The notes: generated by a model from the letters alone, not told the origin. A stretch of DNA of 63,685 nt from Thiomicrorhabdus sp033238645 (GCA_033238645.1 BQXR01000011.1:1-63685), one strand, 5' to 3'; positions 54,701 through 63,325 are shown, counted from the first letter of the stretch. Numbers and translations: made by a program.

Positions 54701-56197
54701 ATCACCCATTGAAACAGTTGCTTCTTGACCATCTTCAGCTAAAACTCGAATAACTGCATCACGCTCTTCAAAAGTTACTTGGAAGTACTTCTGGTAGGCT
54801 TCAGATGTTTTACGATCCCATCCAAGAGTCTGGTCATTTTGATTCAGCTTCTCTTCGATGTGCATATAGCCCTTATCCATCCACTCACGGTAAGGGTTTG
54901 CATTTTTTAACTGGTCATCGATCTGTTCGGGTTTGATTAAAGTGCCTGTTTCCAAGTCAACAGCGATGACTTGCCCTGGCTTTAGGCGACCTTTTTCAAG
55001 TACTTCATCAGGTGAGTAGTTGTAAACACCGATCTCTGAAGCAAAAGTAATATGACGATCTTTAGTAATCACATAACGCGTTGGACGCAGACCGTTACGA
55101 TCCACACCGCAGATAGCGTATTTACCTGTATTAATGACCATTCCTGCTGGTCCATCCCATGCTTCCATGTGCATAGAGTTGTACTCTAAGAAGGCACGCT
55201 TATCTGGATCCATGTGGGGTATGTTCTGCCATGCGGGTGGCACTAGTAGACGTAAAGCTTGGAAAATATGCATGTCACCCATCATGAGGATTTCCATCAT
55301 ATTATCTAGTGAGTTAGAGTCAGAGCCTGTCTGTGCAACGAGCGGTTTAAGCTCTGCTAAGTCAGGTAGTAATGGTGTTTCAAACTTACTTTGACGTGCT
55401 AAAGCCCAGTTACGATTACCACGAATTGTGTTCAGCTCACCATTGTGTGCAAGGAAACGGAATGGCTGAGCCAGACGCCATTGCGGAGACGTGTTGGTAG
55501 AAAAACGCTGGTGGTATGAGATAGACGACGAAGTAAAGGCTTCATCCTGTAGGTCTAGGTAATACTCTGGTAGCTCTTTAGGCATAACCAAGCCTTTATA
55601 GGCGATTAGTTGGCTATTTAAAGAAGCAATATAGAAGTCATTATCGATAGGATCAATGACCATCTCTGTTTTACGACGTGCTGTAAAGAGTAAGCGATTG
55701 AAAGCGGCTTCTGTCATATCAGCAGGAGCATTTACAAATATCTGTTCAATCTGCGGTTCCATGCCCTCTGCTTGGGTACCTAACACTTGTGAAGCGACAG
55801 GAACACTTCTCCAGCCTGCAATAATCAGGCCTTTTTTGGTTAGCTTCTCTTCAAGCGTTTTGCGAGAAAATGTTGCTTTATCGGTATCTTTGCTTAGGAA
55901 GACCATCCCAGCAGTGTAGATTGGCGCTAGTTCAAATCCAGATTCAGCAGCAACCGTTTGTAGAAAGTCATGAGGCTTCTTAATTAGTAGACCACAACCA
56001 TCCCCAGTACAACCATCGGCGGCAACACCACCACGATGGGTCATGTTCATAAGAGACTCAATTGCAATGGTAACGACCTTATGACTCGGCTTGTCGTCCA
56101 TATTGGCAATTAAACCAAATCCACAGTTCTCTTTCTCAAACTCTGGAGAGTAGAGACCTGTTAAATTTAAACCTGTATGGGTTTGTAAGGGATTCAT
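51707..56197 (-). CDS. gltB: Glutamate synthase large subunit
   Basis: The protein of nearly 1500 residues makes glutamate from glutamine and 2-oxoglutarate with GltD. The start at ATG 56197 has AGGAAG upstream; ATG 56218 is an alternative. After a 24-residue propeptide the class II amidotransferase begins at CGFG (Cys25). The FMN domain contains HDIYSIEDLAQLIFDLKQ and GYDGGTGASP. The 3Fe-4S cluster is C-x5-C-x4-C (CKYLRICHLNTC). The C-terminal GXGXG beta helix is complete. Confidence 0.98.
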   Translation of the reverse strand: MNPLQTHTGLNLTGLYSPEFEKENCGFGLIANMDDKPSHKVVTIAIESLMNMTHRGGVAADGCTGDGCGLLIKKPHDFLQTVAAESGFELAPIYTAGMVFLSKDTDKATFSRKTLEEKLTKKGLIIAGWRSVPVASQVLGTQAEGMEPQIEQIFVNAPADMTEAAFNRLLFTARRKTEMVIDPIDNDFYIASLNSQLIAYKGLVMPKELPEYYLDLQDEAFTSSSISYHQRFSTNTSPQWRLAQPFRFLAHNGELNTIRGNRNWALARQSKFETPLLPDLAELKPLVAQTGSDSNSLDNMMEILMMGDMHIFQALRLLVPPAWQNIPHMDPDKRAFLEYNSMHMEAWDGPAGMVINTGKYAICGVDRNGLRPTRYVITKDRHITFASEIGVYNYSPDEVLEKGRLKPGQVIAVDLETGTLIKPEQIDDQLKNANPYREWMDKGYMHIEEKLNQNDQTLGWDRKTSEAYQKYFQVTFEERDAVIRVLAEDGQEATVSMGDDAPLPVFSHKPRSVFDYFRQMFAQVTNPPIDPLRENIVMSLNTCFGREQNMFEEGPEHARRLEVQSPVLSPAMMSQLISLTDNDYQNTVISLHYNHEEKNLKAAIEAICIEAADVIKAGTTLLILSDKDIKEGKTTIPAAMATGAVHHYLIDQGLRTEANIIVETGTTRDSHHFAVLFGYGATAVFPYLAYESMEDMRRSNELDSEKPITKYISNYRKAINKGLYKILSKMGISTITSYRGSQLFEAVGLTSEIVDLCFKGTPTRIQGTNFDHLELDQRRLAWEAFNPRKSLKQGGLFKYVHGGEYHAFNPEVVNSIRNAVQKNDQASYDTFKELVNNRPAMTIRDLFTFKDGIQGIDLSNVEPVEDIYKRFDSAGISLGALSPEAHESLATAMNRLGARSNSGEGAEDPSRYGTEKMSKIKQIASGRFGVTAHYLRNAEVLQIKVAQGAKPGEGGQLPGHKVDLTIAKLRHSVPGVTLISPPPHHDIYSIEDLAQLIFDLKQINPNALISVKLVAEPGVGTIAAGVAKAYADLITISGYDGGTGASPMTSVKYAGNPFEMGLAEAHQVLRANDLRGQVILQADGGLKTGLDVVKAAILGAETFGFGTVPMIALGCKYLRICHLNTCAVGVATQDKRLRREHFIGMPEMVMNYFRFLAEETREWMAKLGVTTLDQLVGRVDLLKMIDNPLTEKQKNIDLSAFITDAGVPADKPHTVQVKRNNPWDKAETAEAMVKATLPAIETKSGGHFDFDLVNTGRSIGARVSGEIAERYGNNGMKDAPITLNLKGIAGQSFGVFNVDGLNLYLEGDANDYVGKGMAGGEIVIRPPAGSVFDAHVTPIVGNTCLYGATGGKLFANGTGGERFGVRNSGAVAVVEGLGDHGCEYMTGGTVVSLGEIGVNFGAGMSGGMAFILDPNRTVPDCINPEMVEFLRIDTESTEAYRVYLKDLITEYVEKTNSPWGQEVLNNFSRHVGNFWLVKSRAIGIEALFDLFAKCAD

Positions 56198-56518
56198 ATT
56201 AAGCTTCCTGTCTTTCATCGGGCTTATAAAACGTTGTTATGTCACTGTTTTATAAGAAAAGTTTACGGCGTACAGCACACGTAAAAAATAAAAATAGCGC
56301 GAAATTATACTTTATATAGGCGTTTGGAAGCAAATTGTATCACTATTTTGTTTGATAAAAGTGTTGTCTTGGGGTTTGGTATCCTTGTGCTTTGCGTGGC
56401 TTTACTTACTTAGTTGTAGTGAGAGGCGTTTTATTGGAGAGTATTCTGATTTGTTAGAAGAGGGGAGTATAGGAAAATAGGGTTTTTTAACTAAAATTGG
56501 TTGTTATAAATTTGAGCA

Positions 56519-56525
56519 GGGGGGG
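56519..56525 (+). repeat. GAGCA-G7 motif site beside the gpmI terminator
   Basis: AATTTGAGCA followed by 7 G and TACA, 7 bp before the gpmI terminator. Confidence 0.92.
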
Positions 56526-56532
56526 TACAAAA

Positions 56533-56569
56533 AAGCCAACCTTTTCTTTTTAATAAAAAGGGTTGGCTT
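56533..56569 (-). terminator. Terminator of gpmI
   Basis: AAGCCAACC pairs with GGTTGGCTT, with further A/T pairing inside, and a minus-strand T tract follows. It is 30 bp past the gpmI stop. Confidence 0.88.
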
Positions 56570-56598
56570 AGATATTTACGAGCTGGATACGTTTTTGT

Positions 56599-58167
56599 TT
56601 AAACGCGTAAGCTCACGCCTGTCATCTCTTTAGGCTGATCAATGCCCATTAAGTTAAGCATGGTTGGCATAACGTCTGGCAGAGCACCACCAGATCGAAG
56701 CTTAACGTCATTTGGGCCAAAGTAAACTAGTGGGACAGGGAAGGTGGTATGTGATGTCAGCGGCTTACCTGTTGCAGGGTCAACTAACATCTCCATATTA
56801 CCGTGATCAGCAGTAATAATAACCTGACCGTTGGCTTTTTCAATGGCTGGTAAAATCTTGCCTAAGGCTTCATCAACCGCTTCTACCGCTTTAATACAAG
56901 CATCAAAGTTACCCGTATGTCCAACCATATCAGGGTTGGCGATATTGCAAATAAAGGTGTCGTATTTATTAGACTCAATCGCTTCTACCAATTTTTTAGT
57001 CAATTCAGCAAGGCTCATCTCAGGCTGTAGGTCATAAGTTCTTACCTGAGGTGAAGGAATCAGTATGCGGTCTTCCCCTTCAGATGGCGTTTCAACACCA
57101 CCGTTTAAAAAGAAAGTGACGTGTGCATACTTCTCTGTTTCGGCAATTCTTAATTGGCGTAGGTTGTTCTGCGCGATGATTTCACCAAAAGTGTTTTTTA
57201 GAGCAGTTGCTCTATAGGCGACTTTGGCACCAAAGTTCTCAAAGTTTTTGCTGTATTCCGTGAGTGTAACAAAGCTGGATAGAACCGGGCTTTGGCAGCG
57301 GTGAAAGCCTGCAAAGTCAGTTTCAATAAATGCACTGGTAATTTCACGTGCTCTATCTGCTCGGTAGTTCATGAAAATGACAGAATCACCATCATTAACG
57401 GATACAAAAGAACCGTCTTGTGAGATGGCTGTTGGTGGAACAAACTCATCAGTTTCTTCACGTGCATAAGCATTTTCTACAGCCACACTGGCTGAGATAG
57501 CTTGGTGATCGGCTTTTCCACAGCAGATTACATCGTAAGCACCTTCAACACGATCCCAGCGGTTATCGCGGTCTAGTGCATAGAATCGACCTGTCACAGA
57601 GGCAATCGAACCGCCGCCAATCTCATTGAAGTGTGCTTCGATCTCTTCAATGTACTCTAACGCACTTTGTGGTGCTGTATCACGACCGTCAGTAAAAATA
57701 TGCAAATAGGTCGTAGCACCACGGTTAACAGATAAACTTAGTGCAGCTTTAATGTGGTTGATGTGTGAGTGAACACCACCATCAGAAAGTAGCCCCATAA
57801 TGTGCACCGCTTTATCGCGACTATGTGCCTTCTCAATAGCATCAACAAGGACATCATTTTCAAAGAAATGGCCTTCATTAATCTCTTTCTGAATACGGGT
57901 AAGCTCTTGGTAGACGATTCGACCAGCACCAAGGTTCATATGACCTACTTCTGAATTACCCATTTGACCATCGGGAAGGCCTACATCCATTCCTGAAGTG
58001 GCAATTAATGTATTTGGGTTGTTTTGGATTAATTTATCCCAGTTAGGCGTGTTTGCTTGTGCAATAGCGTTATGCTCAACGTCTTCTCTGTGACCCCATC
58101 CATCTAAAATAATTAACCCTGTAGGGCGCTGTTTAATTTGGATTTTTGGTTTAAGATTTTGAGCCAT
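56599..58167 (-). CDS. gpmI: 2,3-bisphosphoglycerate-independent phosphoglycerate mutase
   Basis: The 522-residue protein has the alkaline-phosphatase-like metal site LIILDGWGHRED. The catalytic Ser lies in GQMGNSEVGHMNLGAGR. LLSDGGVHSHINH, IFTDGRDTAP, NYRADRAREI and TADHGNMEML are all present. It interconverts 3- and 2-phosphoglycerate using Mn2+ and needs no 2,3-BPG. The divergent gene is the rhodanese-like yibN, a common neighbour. Confidence 0.98.
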   Translation of the reverse strand: MAQNLKPKIQIKQRPTGLIILDGWGHREDVEHNAIAQANTPNWDKLIQNNPNTLIATSGMDVGLPDGQMGNSEVGHMNLGAGRIVYQELTRIQKEINEGHFFENDVLVDAIEKAHSRDKAVHIMGLLSDGGVHSHINHIKAALSLSVNRGATTYLHIFTDGRDTAPQSALEYIEEIEAHFNEIGGGSIASVTGRFYALDRDNRWDRVEGAYDVICCGKADHQAISASVAVENAYAREETDEFVPPTAISQDGSFVSVNDGDSVIFMNYRADRAREITSAFIETDFAGFHRCQSPVLSSFVTLTEYSKNFENFGAKVAYRATALKNTFGEIIAQNNLRQLRIAETEKYAHVTFFLNGGVETPSEGEDRILIPSPQVRTYDLQPEMSLAELTKKLVEAIESNKYDTFICNIANPDMVGHTGNFDACIKAVEAVDEALGKILPAIEKANGQVIITADHGNMEMLVDPATGKPLTSHTTFPVPLVYFGPNDVKLRSGGALPDVMPTMLNLMGIDQPKEMTGVSLRV

Positions 58168-58267
58168 TTGATTTTATCCGCCATAAATAATTGAAATTCC
58201 GTTCATTGTAGCGAGTTTCGCTGGTAAAATCATCAGGTTTGATTGTTAAGATATTCAGGGGAATATA

Positions 58268-58714
58268 ATGTTAGGTGAATTTTTCCAAGAGCAAACACTA
58301 CTATTTGTTGCTTTAGCTATAATCGTAACTATGTTGATTTATAGTTATTTGGGTGATCGTATGGCCGGTTTTAAAGGGGTCAGTACGGATGAAGCGACTC
58401 GTTTGTTTAATGATGATGCATTCCTATTAGATGTGCGTTCTGCTGGTGAATATAAGGATGGCTACATTGGTAGTGCACTTAATGTATCTGCGGGTGACTT
58501 AAGCGCTAAGATGAATCAAATGCCAAAAGATAAAGAGCAAGCAATTTTAGTTTACTGTTTATCGGGTGCGCGCTCAGGACGTTCTGCAGCAGCTTTAGTT
58601 AAAGCAGGCTATGCAAATGTGTTTAATTTATCTGGTGGTATCAACGCATGGAAGTCAGCGGGATTACCAGTAGGAACGGCAAAGTCGAAGTCAAAGAAGA
58701 GTAAGAAAAAATAA
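58268..58714 (+). CDS. yibN: Membrane-anchored rhodanese-like protein YibN
   Basis: The 148-residue protein has one membrane helix (about residues 11-28) and a rhodanese domain, LLDVRSAGEYKDGYIGSALN, with active loop CLSGARSGR (Cys about 99). A Lys/Ser-rich tail ends it. YibN-type proteins stand before grxC and secB in many gammaproteobacteria, as here, and are linked to the secretion/redox gene cluster. Sulfurtransferase activity is possible but the donor is unknown. GGGGAAT precedes ATG. Confidence 0.92.
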   Translation: MLGEFFQEQTLLFVALAIIVTMLIYSYLGDRMAGFKGVSTDEATRLFNDDAFLLDVRSAGEYKDGYIGSALNVSAGDLSAKMNQMPKDKEQAILVYCLSGARSGRSAAALVKAGYANVFNLSGGINAWKSAGLPVGTAKSKSKKSKKK

Positions 58715-58782
58715 TAGTTTTGCTATCTGAGCTATCTGCTTAACTAGGTAGCTACGATTGGTAACAGTAAAAGGATATCACA

Positions 58783-59037
58783 ATGGCTAAGGTTGTTATA
58801 TATAGTACAAGATCATGCCCTTATTGCACGATGGCGAATCGCCTTTTGAAATCTAAAGGCGTAGAGTTTCAAATAATTGATGTCGGTGGAGATCCAAGTC
58901 TATGGACTGAGATGGAAACTAAGACAGGGCGTAACACCGTACCACAAATTTTTATTGATGATTTTCATGTTGGTGGCTTTGATGATCTCTCTGCCGCAGA
59001 TAAACGTGGTGAACTTGATAAGTTATTAAACACCTAA
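58783..59037 (+). CDS. grxC: Glutaredoxin 3
   Basis: The 84-residue protein has the active site CPYC (residues 12-15), the cis-Pro TVPQIFID and GGFDDL glutathione-binding motif. It reduces disulfides using glutathione. It lies between yibN and secB in the conserved yibN-grxC-secB-gpsA order. Confidence 0.97.
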   Translation: MAKVVIYSTRSCPYCTMANRLLKSKGVEFQIIDVGGDPSLWTEMETKTGRNTVPQIFIDDFHVGGFDDLSAADKRGELDKLLNT

Positions 59038-59060
59038 TTTAGTGAATTTAAGGAATAAGT

Positions 59061-59516
59061 ATGTCTGAAGCAGCTCAGCAAGTTTTTGCAATCCAAAAAA
59101 TATATACAAAGGATATCTCTTTTGAATCACCTAATGCACCAGGGATTTTTGCTAAAGAGTTTCAACCAAAGTTAGCGATCGATTTGAATGTCGAGAGTGC
59201 AGTTCTAGATGACAATACTTACCATGTTGTTTTGCGTATTACCGCAACCACTAAGGTTGAAGATAATACTGCATTTTTATGTGAAGTTGAGCAGGCGGGT
59301 ATTTTTACACTAAGTGGTTTTTCAGAAGCTGAAATGGGTTATATATTAGGCGCTCAGTGTCCTAATGTACTATTCCCATACGCACGTGAAGTGGTCTCAG
59401 ATTTAGTCACTAAGGGTGGGTTCCCTCAGTTATTGCTGGAGCCAGTTAATTTTGACGGTATGTATCATGAGCACCTACAAAGTGCACAGGGTGATGCTGC
59501 GCGAACAGCTCAGTAA
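59061..59516 (+). CDS. secB: Protein-export chaperone SecB
   Basis: The 151-residue protein shows SecB hallmarks: FAIQKIYTKDISFESPNAP, AFLCEVEQAGIFTL, CPNVLFPYAREVVSDLVTKGGFPQLLLEPVNFDGMY. The tetramer keeps preproteins unfolded for SecA. It is 23 bp after grxC and 10 bp before gpsA, a tight operon. Confidence 0.98.
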   Translation: MSEAAQQVFAIQKIYTKDISFESPNAPGIFAKEFQPKLAIDLNVESAVLDDNTYHVVLRITATTKVEDNTAFLCEVEQAGIFTLSGFSEAEMGYILGAQCPNVLFPYAREVVSDLVTKGGFPQLLLEPVNFDGMYHEHLQSAQGDAARTAQ

Positions 59517-59526
59517 TTAATTGTAA

Positions 59527-60567
59527 ATGTCCTTATCTCATAATGCTCCGCCGATAGTAACACAACGCAAAATTGCAGTACTGGGTGCGGGTGCTTGGGG
59601 TACTGCTTTGGCGATTCATCTGGCTAAAGCTGGTCACTCTGTTACGCTCTGGACGCATAGTACAGAGCGAGCATCTTTACTTACCGCGGAACGAGAGAAT
59701 AAACGCTATCTGGCGGGTATTGTTTTCCCCGAAACCCTTTCTGTCAGTGATTCATTAGAGACCAGCATCCCTAAAGCGGATGCGGTTTTAGTAGTTGTAC
59801 CAAGTGATGCCTTTAGAGAGGTGTTGCATAAAATATCTGATTTGCTAAGTTCTCACGCTGTACCCGTCGCTTGGGCCACTAAAGGTTTCGAGCCTGAATC
59901 ACAAAGGTTGTTACATCAAGTTGCGCTTGAAGTTTTGGGTGATGATTTTGCTGTCAGTGTGCTTTCAGGTCCAACCTTTGCAGATGAAGTTGCCAGAGGC
60001 TTGCCTACGGCGATGGTGAGCGCCTCAGTAAAAGAGCCTGATGCGCAGTTTTGGGCAGATGCTTTTCATTTTTCTGCTTTTCGTATGTATACACAGACCG
60101 ATATAGTCGGTGTGGAAGTGGGTGGCGCTTATAAAAATATTATGGCCATCGCAACGGGATTAAGTGATGGGTTGGACTTGGGTGCAAATGCACGTGCAGC
60201 TCTAGTCTCTCGTGGCATGGTTGAGATGATGCGTTTTGGTGAAGCGCTGGGTGGGCAAGCTGAAACTTTGATGGGCTTGGCTGGGTTAGGTGATCTAGTG
60301 CTGACTTGTACCGATGATCTTTCTCGAAACAGACGTTTTGGTAAAAAGCTCGCTTCCACAAATAAAACGGCTAAGGCTGTTATTGAAGAGATTGGTCAGG
60401 TGGTTGAAGGTGTAAAGGCGGTGGTTGTTGTGAAACAGATTGCTTTAGAGTTTAAGCTTGATCTGCCAATTATGGAGCAGGTTTATCAAATTGTTTCTGA
60501 ACAGGCCACCCCTAAAGAGGCTGCTTTAGCTCTGTTAGCTCGTTCAGGTAAGCAGGAAGGTTATTGA
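59527..60567 (+). CDS. gpsA: Glycerol-3-phosphate dehydrogenase [NAD(P)+]
   Basis: The 346-residue protein has the dinucleotide motif VLGAGAWGTALA, SGPTFADEVARGLPTA, the catalytic Lys in GVEVGGAYKNIMAIATG, and RNRRFGKKL. It makes sn-glycerol-3-phosphate for phospholipids. It ends the yibN-grxC-secB operon, and a bidirectional terminator follows. Confidence 0.98.
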   Translation: MSLSHNAPPIVTQRKIAVLGAGAWGTALAIHLAKAGHSVTLWTHSTERASLLTAERENKRYLAGIVFPETLSVSDSLETSIPKADAVLVVVPSDAFREVLHKISDLLSSHAVPVAWATKGFEPESQRLLHQVALEVLGDDFAVSVLSGPTFADEVARGLPTAMVSASVKEPDAQFWADAFHFSAFRMYTQTDIVGVEVGGAYKNIMAIATGLSDGLDLGANARAALVSRGMVEMMRFGEALGGQAETLMGLAGLGDLVLTCTDDLSRNRRFGKKLASTNKTAKAVIEEIGQVVEGVKAVVVVKQIALEFKLDLPIMEQVYQIVSEQATPKEAALALLARSGKQEGY

Positions 60568-60600
60568 GCTTTCTTGAGTTTTAGGGTTAGAAAAGTAAAT

Positions 60601-60628
60601 AAAAAACGACCAATTTTGGTCGTTTTTT
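60601..60628 (+). terminator. Bidirectional terminator, gpsA / trmL
   Basis: AAAAAACGACCAA pairs with TTGGTCGTTTTTT, giving a T tract on both strands between convergent genes. Confidence 0.92.
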
Positions 60629-60652
60629 ATTTGTTCAATACCGAGGTACGTT

Positions 60653-61117
60653 TTAGAGTGTCATATCGAAATCTAATTGACGCCAAGCCTCATAGGCCAT
60701 TACTGAAACCGCGTTGGCCAAATTTAAACTACGTCCGCCCGGCATCATTGGGATAGTTAGACGCTGATCTTCAGGCAAGTTAGCAATGATGTCTGCTGGT
60801 AAACCGCGGGTCTCTGGACCAAAGAGAAAAGCATCACCGTTTTCAAATTTAGGTTCTGTATAATAGCGTGTGGTTTTTGTCGTTAGTGCAAAAACGCGAT
60901 TAGGCTGGATTTTCTTAAGGCAGGCTTCAAGGCTTTCATGTTCTTGTAGGTTTGCCAGCTCAGCATAGTCTAATCCTGCTCGACGTACCTTTTTTTCACT
61001 CAGATCAAAAGAGATAGGGTGAATAAGGTGTAAATGAGCGCCCATATTGGCACTCAAGCGAATTAAAGCCCCTGTGTTCTGAGGGATTTCTGGTTCATAA
61101 AGAATAATATGCAACAT
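60653..61117 (-). CDS. trmL: tRNA (cytidine/uridine-34-2'-O)-methyltransferase
   Basis: The 154-residue SPOUT enzyme begins MLHIILYEPEIPQNTGALIRLSANMGAHLHLIHP. The SAM knot motifs LFGPETRGLP and IPMMPGGRSLNLANAVSVMAYEAWRQ are complete. It methylates the wobble ribose in tRNA-Leu isoacceptors. Its start codon lies only 15 bp from the divergent start of pyrD. Confidence 0.96.
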   Translation of the reverse strand: MLHIILYEPEIPQNTGALIRLSANMGAHLHLIHPISFDLSEKKVRRAGLDYAELANLQEHESLEACLKKIQPNRVFALTTKTTRYYTEPKFENGDAFLFGPETRGLPADIIANLPEDQRLTIPMMPGGRSLNLANAVSVMAYEAWRQLDFDMTL

Positions 61118-61132
61118 AATAGGTAAGGTTCT

Positions 61133-62080
61133 GTGGTTGATTTATCAGTAAATATTTGTGGAATTCAGTGCAATTCACCTGTTGCCATGGCATCAGGAAA
61201 TGCGGGATATGGCATAGAATACCAGTCTGTTTCAGGCTTTACCAATAGAGATGTTGGTGCCGTGTTTTTAAAGGGTACAACTTTAGAGCCTAAATTAGGT
61301 AATAAACCTGATCGTGTTATGGAGTCAGCCAGTGGATTGTTAAACTCTATTGGTCTACAAAATCCAGGTGCACACTCTGTTATTAATGACTATCTACCAA
61401 AGTTAGATATGAGCCAGTCGCAGTTTATTATTAATGTCTCAGGGTCTAGTATTGAAGAGTATGCTGAAGTCGTTCGCCTATTTGATCAAACTGATTTGCC
61501 TGCAATAGAAATTAATATATCCTGCCCTAATGTTAAAAAAGGTGGCGCTGCTTTTGGTAATGACCCTGAGATGGCTGCAAGAGTGGTTGAGGCATGCCGA
61601 GCAAATACGACCAAACCACTTATTGTAAAGTTATCACCAAATCAGACCGATATTGCAGAAGGTGCGCGCCGTGTCATTGATGCAGGTGCCGATGCGTTAT
61701 CTGCAATCAATACCTTGATGGGTATGCAAATTGATATCTATACTAAAAAACCTACTCTAGGAAATAACCAGGGGGGGTTGTCGGGGCCTGCGATTAAGCC
61801 CGTTGCGTTATTAAAAGTGCATCAAATCTATCAAGTAGCAAAACAGCATGATATTCCCATTATTGGCTTGGGTGGTATTGCCAGTGCAGAAGATGCTATT
61901 GAGTTCTTCTTAGCTGGCGCATCAATGGTTGCCATAGGGACTGCAATTGCCAAAGATCCCTTGTTGGTAAAGAAAGTAAATGCCGGAATCGAGCAATACC
62001 TAAGAGCGAATGGTTTGACGTCTGTTTCACAGCTGACTGGCAAATTAGAATTAAATACAGATACGGTTTTGTGTCGTTAA
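61133..62080 (+). CDS. pyrD: Dihydroorotate dehydrogenase, class 1B catalytic type
   Basis: The 315-residue protein begins at GTG with AGGTAAGG upstream: VDLSVNICGIQCNSPVAMASGNAGYG. ESASGLLNSIGLQNPG and INISCPNVKKGG place it in class 1, closest in pattern to class 1B (PyrDB). Gammaproteobacteria usually carry the quinone-linked class 2 enzyme, so this is notable. Class 1B needs PyrK, which is not adjacent. The FMN-binding GLGGI and AIGTA are present. A G7 run encodes N-Q-G-G-L. Confidence 0.9.
   Translation: MVDLSVNICGIQCNSPVAMASGNAGYGIEYQSVSGFTNRDVGAVFLKGTTLEPKLGNKPDRVMESASGLLNSIGLQNPGAHSVINDYLPKLDMSQSQFIINVSGSSIEEYAEVVRLFDQTDLPAIEINISCPNVKKGGAAFGNDPEMAARVVEACRANTTKPLIVKLSPNQTDIAEGARRVIDAGADALSAINTLMGMQIDIYTKKPTLGNNQGGLSGPAIKPVALLKVHQIYQVAKQHDIPIIGLGGIASAEDAIEFFLAGASMVAIGTAIAKDPLLVKKVNAGIEQYLRANGLTSVSQLTGKLELNTDTVLCR
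61771..61777 (+). repeat. G7 run in pyrD
   Basis: AATAACCA followed by 7 G and TTG, sense orientation. It differs from the GARCA core in the first bases but keeps CA before the run. Confidence 0.7.
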
Positions 62081-62134
62081 AGTCCAAGCTGTATTAGTGA
62101 ATGCAAATTAAAAATTAAAAGATTATATATAACA

Positions 62135-63325
62135 ATGAAAACAGTAGCAGAACAGTTAGCCATTATTAAGCGTGGTGCCGAAGAAATTTTGGTCGAAAAA
62201 GAGTTAATCAAGAAATTAGAGAGCGGTAAGCCGCTACGTGTGAAGGCAGGTTTTGATCCAACCGCTGCTGATTTGCACCTAGGCCATACGGTTCTGATTA
62301 ATAAGCTTAAGCAGTTTCAAGATTTGGGTCATGAAGTTCTGTTCCTGATTGGTGACTTTACCGCGATGATTGGCGATCCAACGGGTAAGAGTGTAACTCG
62401 TCCACCGCTAACTGCTGAAGAGATTCAAAAAAATGCAGAGACATATAAAGAGCAAGTGTTTAAAATATTAGACCCTGCAAAGACAACAGTTATGTTTAAC
62501 TCTGAGTGGATGTCAAAAATGTCTGCTGCAGAGATGATTCAGTTGGCAGGTAAAATGACAGTCGCACGTATGTTGGAGCGTAATGACTTTGCAGATCGTT
62601 ATAACTCGAATACACCTATTGCAATTCACGAATTTTTGTATCCATTAGTGCAGGGCTATGACTCTGTTGCAATGGAAGCAGATATTGAATTGGGTGGAAC
62701 AGATCAAAAGTTCAACTTACTAATGGGTCGAACTCTACAAGGTCACTACGGGAAACCTCAGCAGTGTACTTTAACCATGCCAATTCTTGAGGGGTTGGAT
62801 GGTGTTCAAAAGATGTCTAAGTCTCTAAATAACTATATCGGCATTAAAGATGAGCCAAATGATATGTTTGGAAAAGTCATGTCTGTTAACGATGATTTGA
62901 TGTGGCGTTATTATGAGCTACTGAGTTTCGAAAGTATTGAAACCATTGAAGGTTATAAGAAAGCGATAGAAGAGGGCGAGAATCCGCGAAATGTAAAAGT
63001 GAAGTTGGCTTTAGAGTTAATTGAGCGTTTTCACTCAGCAGAGCTAGCGCAAGCAGCACTAAAAGATTTTGAAACACGCTTCAGTAAGAATGCAATCCCT
63101 GATGAAATGCCTGAATTTACATTTGATGCAGGTCTTCCACTCGCAAATCTATTAAAAGATGCAGGCTTGGTTAGTTCAACTTCTGATGGGCATCGTATGA
63201 CCAAGCAGGGTGCTGTTAAGATTAATGGCGAAAAGGTCAGTGATAGTCGTCAGGTAATGCCAGGTGATACCACTTCGGTTTATCAGGTAGGTAAGCGAAA
63301 GTTTGCACGAATTACTATTAAGTAA
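62135..63325 (+). CDS. tyrS: Tyrosyl-tRNA synthetase
   Basis: The 396-residue class I synthetase has the HIGH-type motif DLHLGHTVLI (about residues 47-56), GDFTAMIGDPTGKS, and KMSKSLNN (about 229-236). The C-terminal S4 RNA-binding domain ends at KRKFARITIK. It charges tRNA-Tyr. The form with a short S4 tail fits TyrZ-like enzymes. It is followed by a terminator and then an rRNA-type promoter region. Confidence 0.97.
   Translation: MKTVAEQLAIIKRGAEEILVEKELIKKLESGKPLRVKAGFDPTAADLHLGHTVLINKLKQFQDLGHEVLFLIGDFTAMIGDPTGKSVTRPPLTAEEIQKNAETYKEQVFKILDPAKTTVMFNSEWMSKMSAAEMIQLAGKMTVARMLERNDFADRYNSNTPIAIHEFLYPLVQGYDSVAMEADIELGGTDQKFNLLMGRTLQGHYGKPQQCTLTMPILEGLDGVQKMSKSLNNYIGIKDEPNDMFGKVMSVNDDLMWRYYELLSFESIETIEGYKKAIEEGENPRNVKVKLALELIERFHSAELAQAALKDFETRFSKNAIPDEMPEFTFDAGLPLANLLKDAGLVSSTSDGHRMTKQGAVKINGEKVSDSRQVMPGDTTSVYQVGKRKFARITIK

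Larger units (their letters stand above)
56219..56598. other. Intergenic region, gltB / gpmI
   Basis: No ORF was supported in 380 bp. It holds the gltBD promoter region, a GAGCA-G7 site and the gpmI terminator. Confidence 0.6.

Noticed and set aside
60574..60756. 60-codon plus-strand ORF after gpsA
   Set aside because: It runs through a bidirectional terminator and into trmL antisense, with no ribosome-binding site or family.
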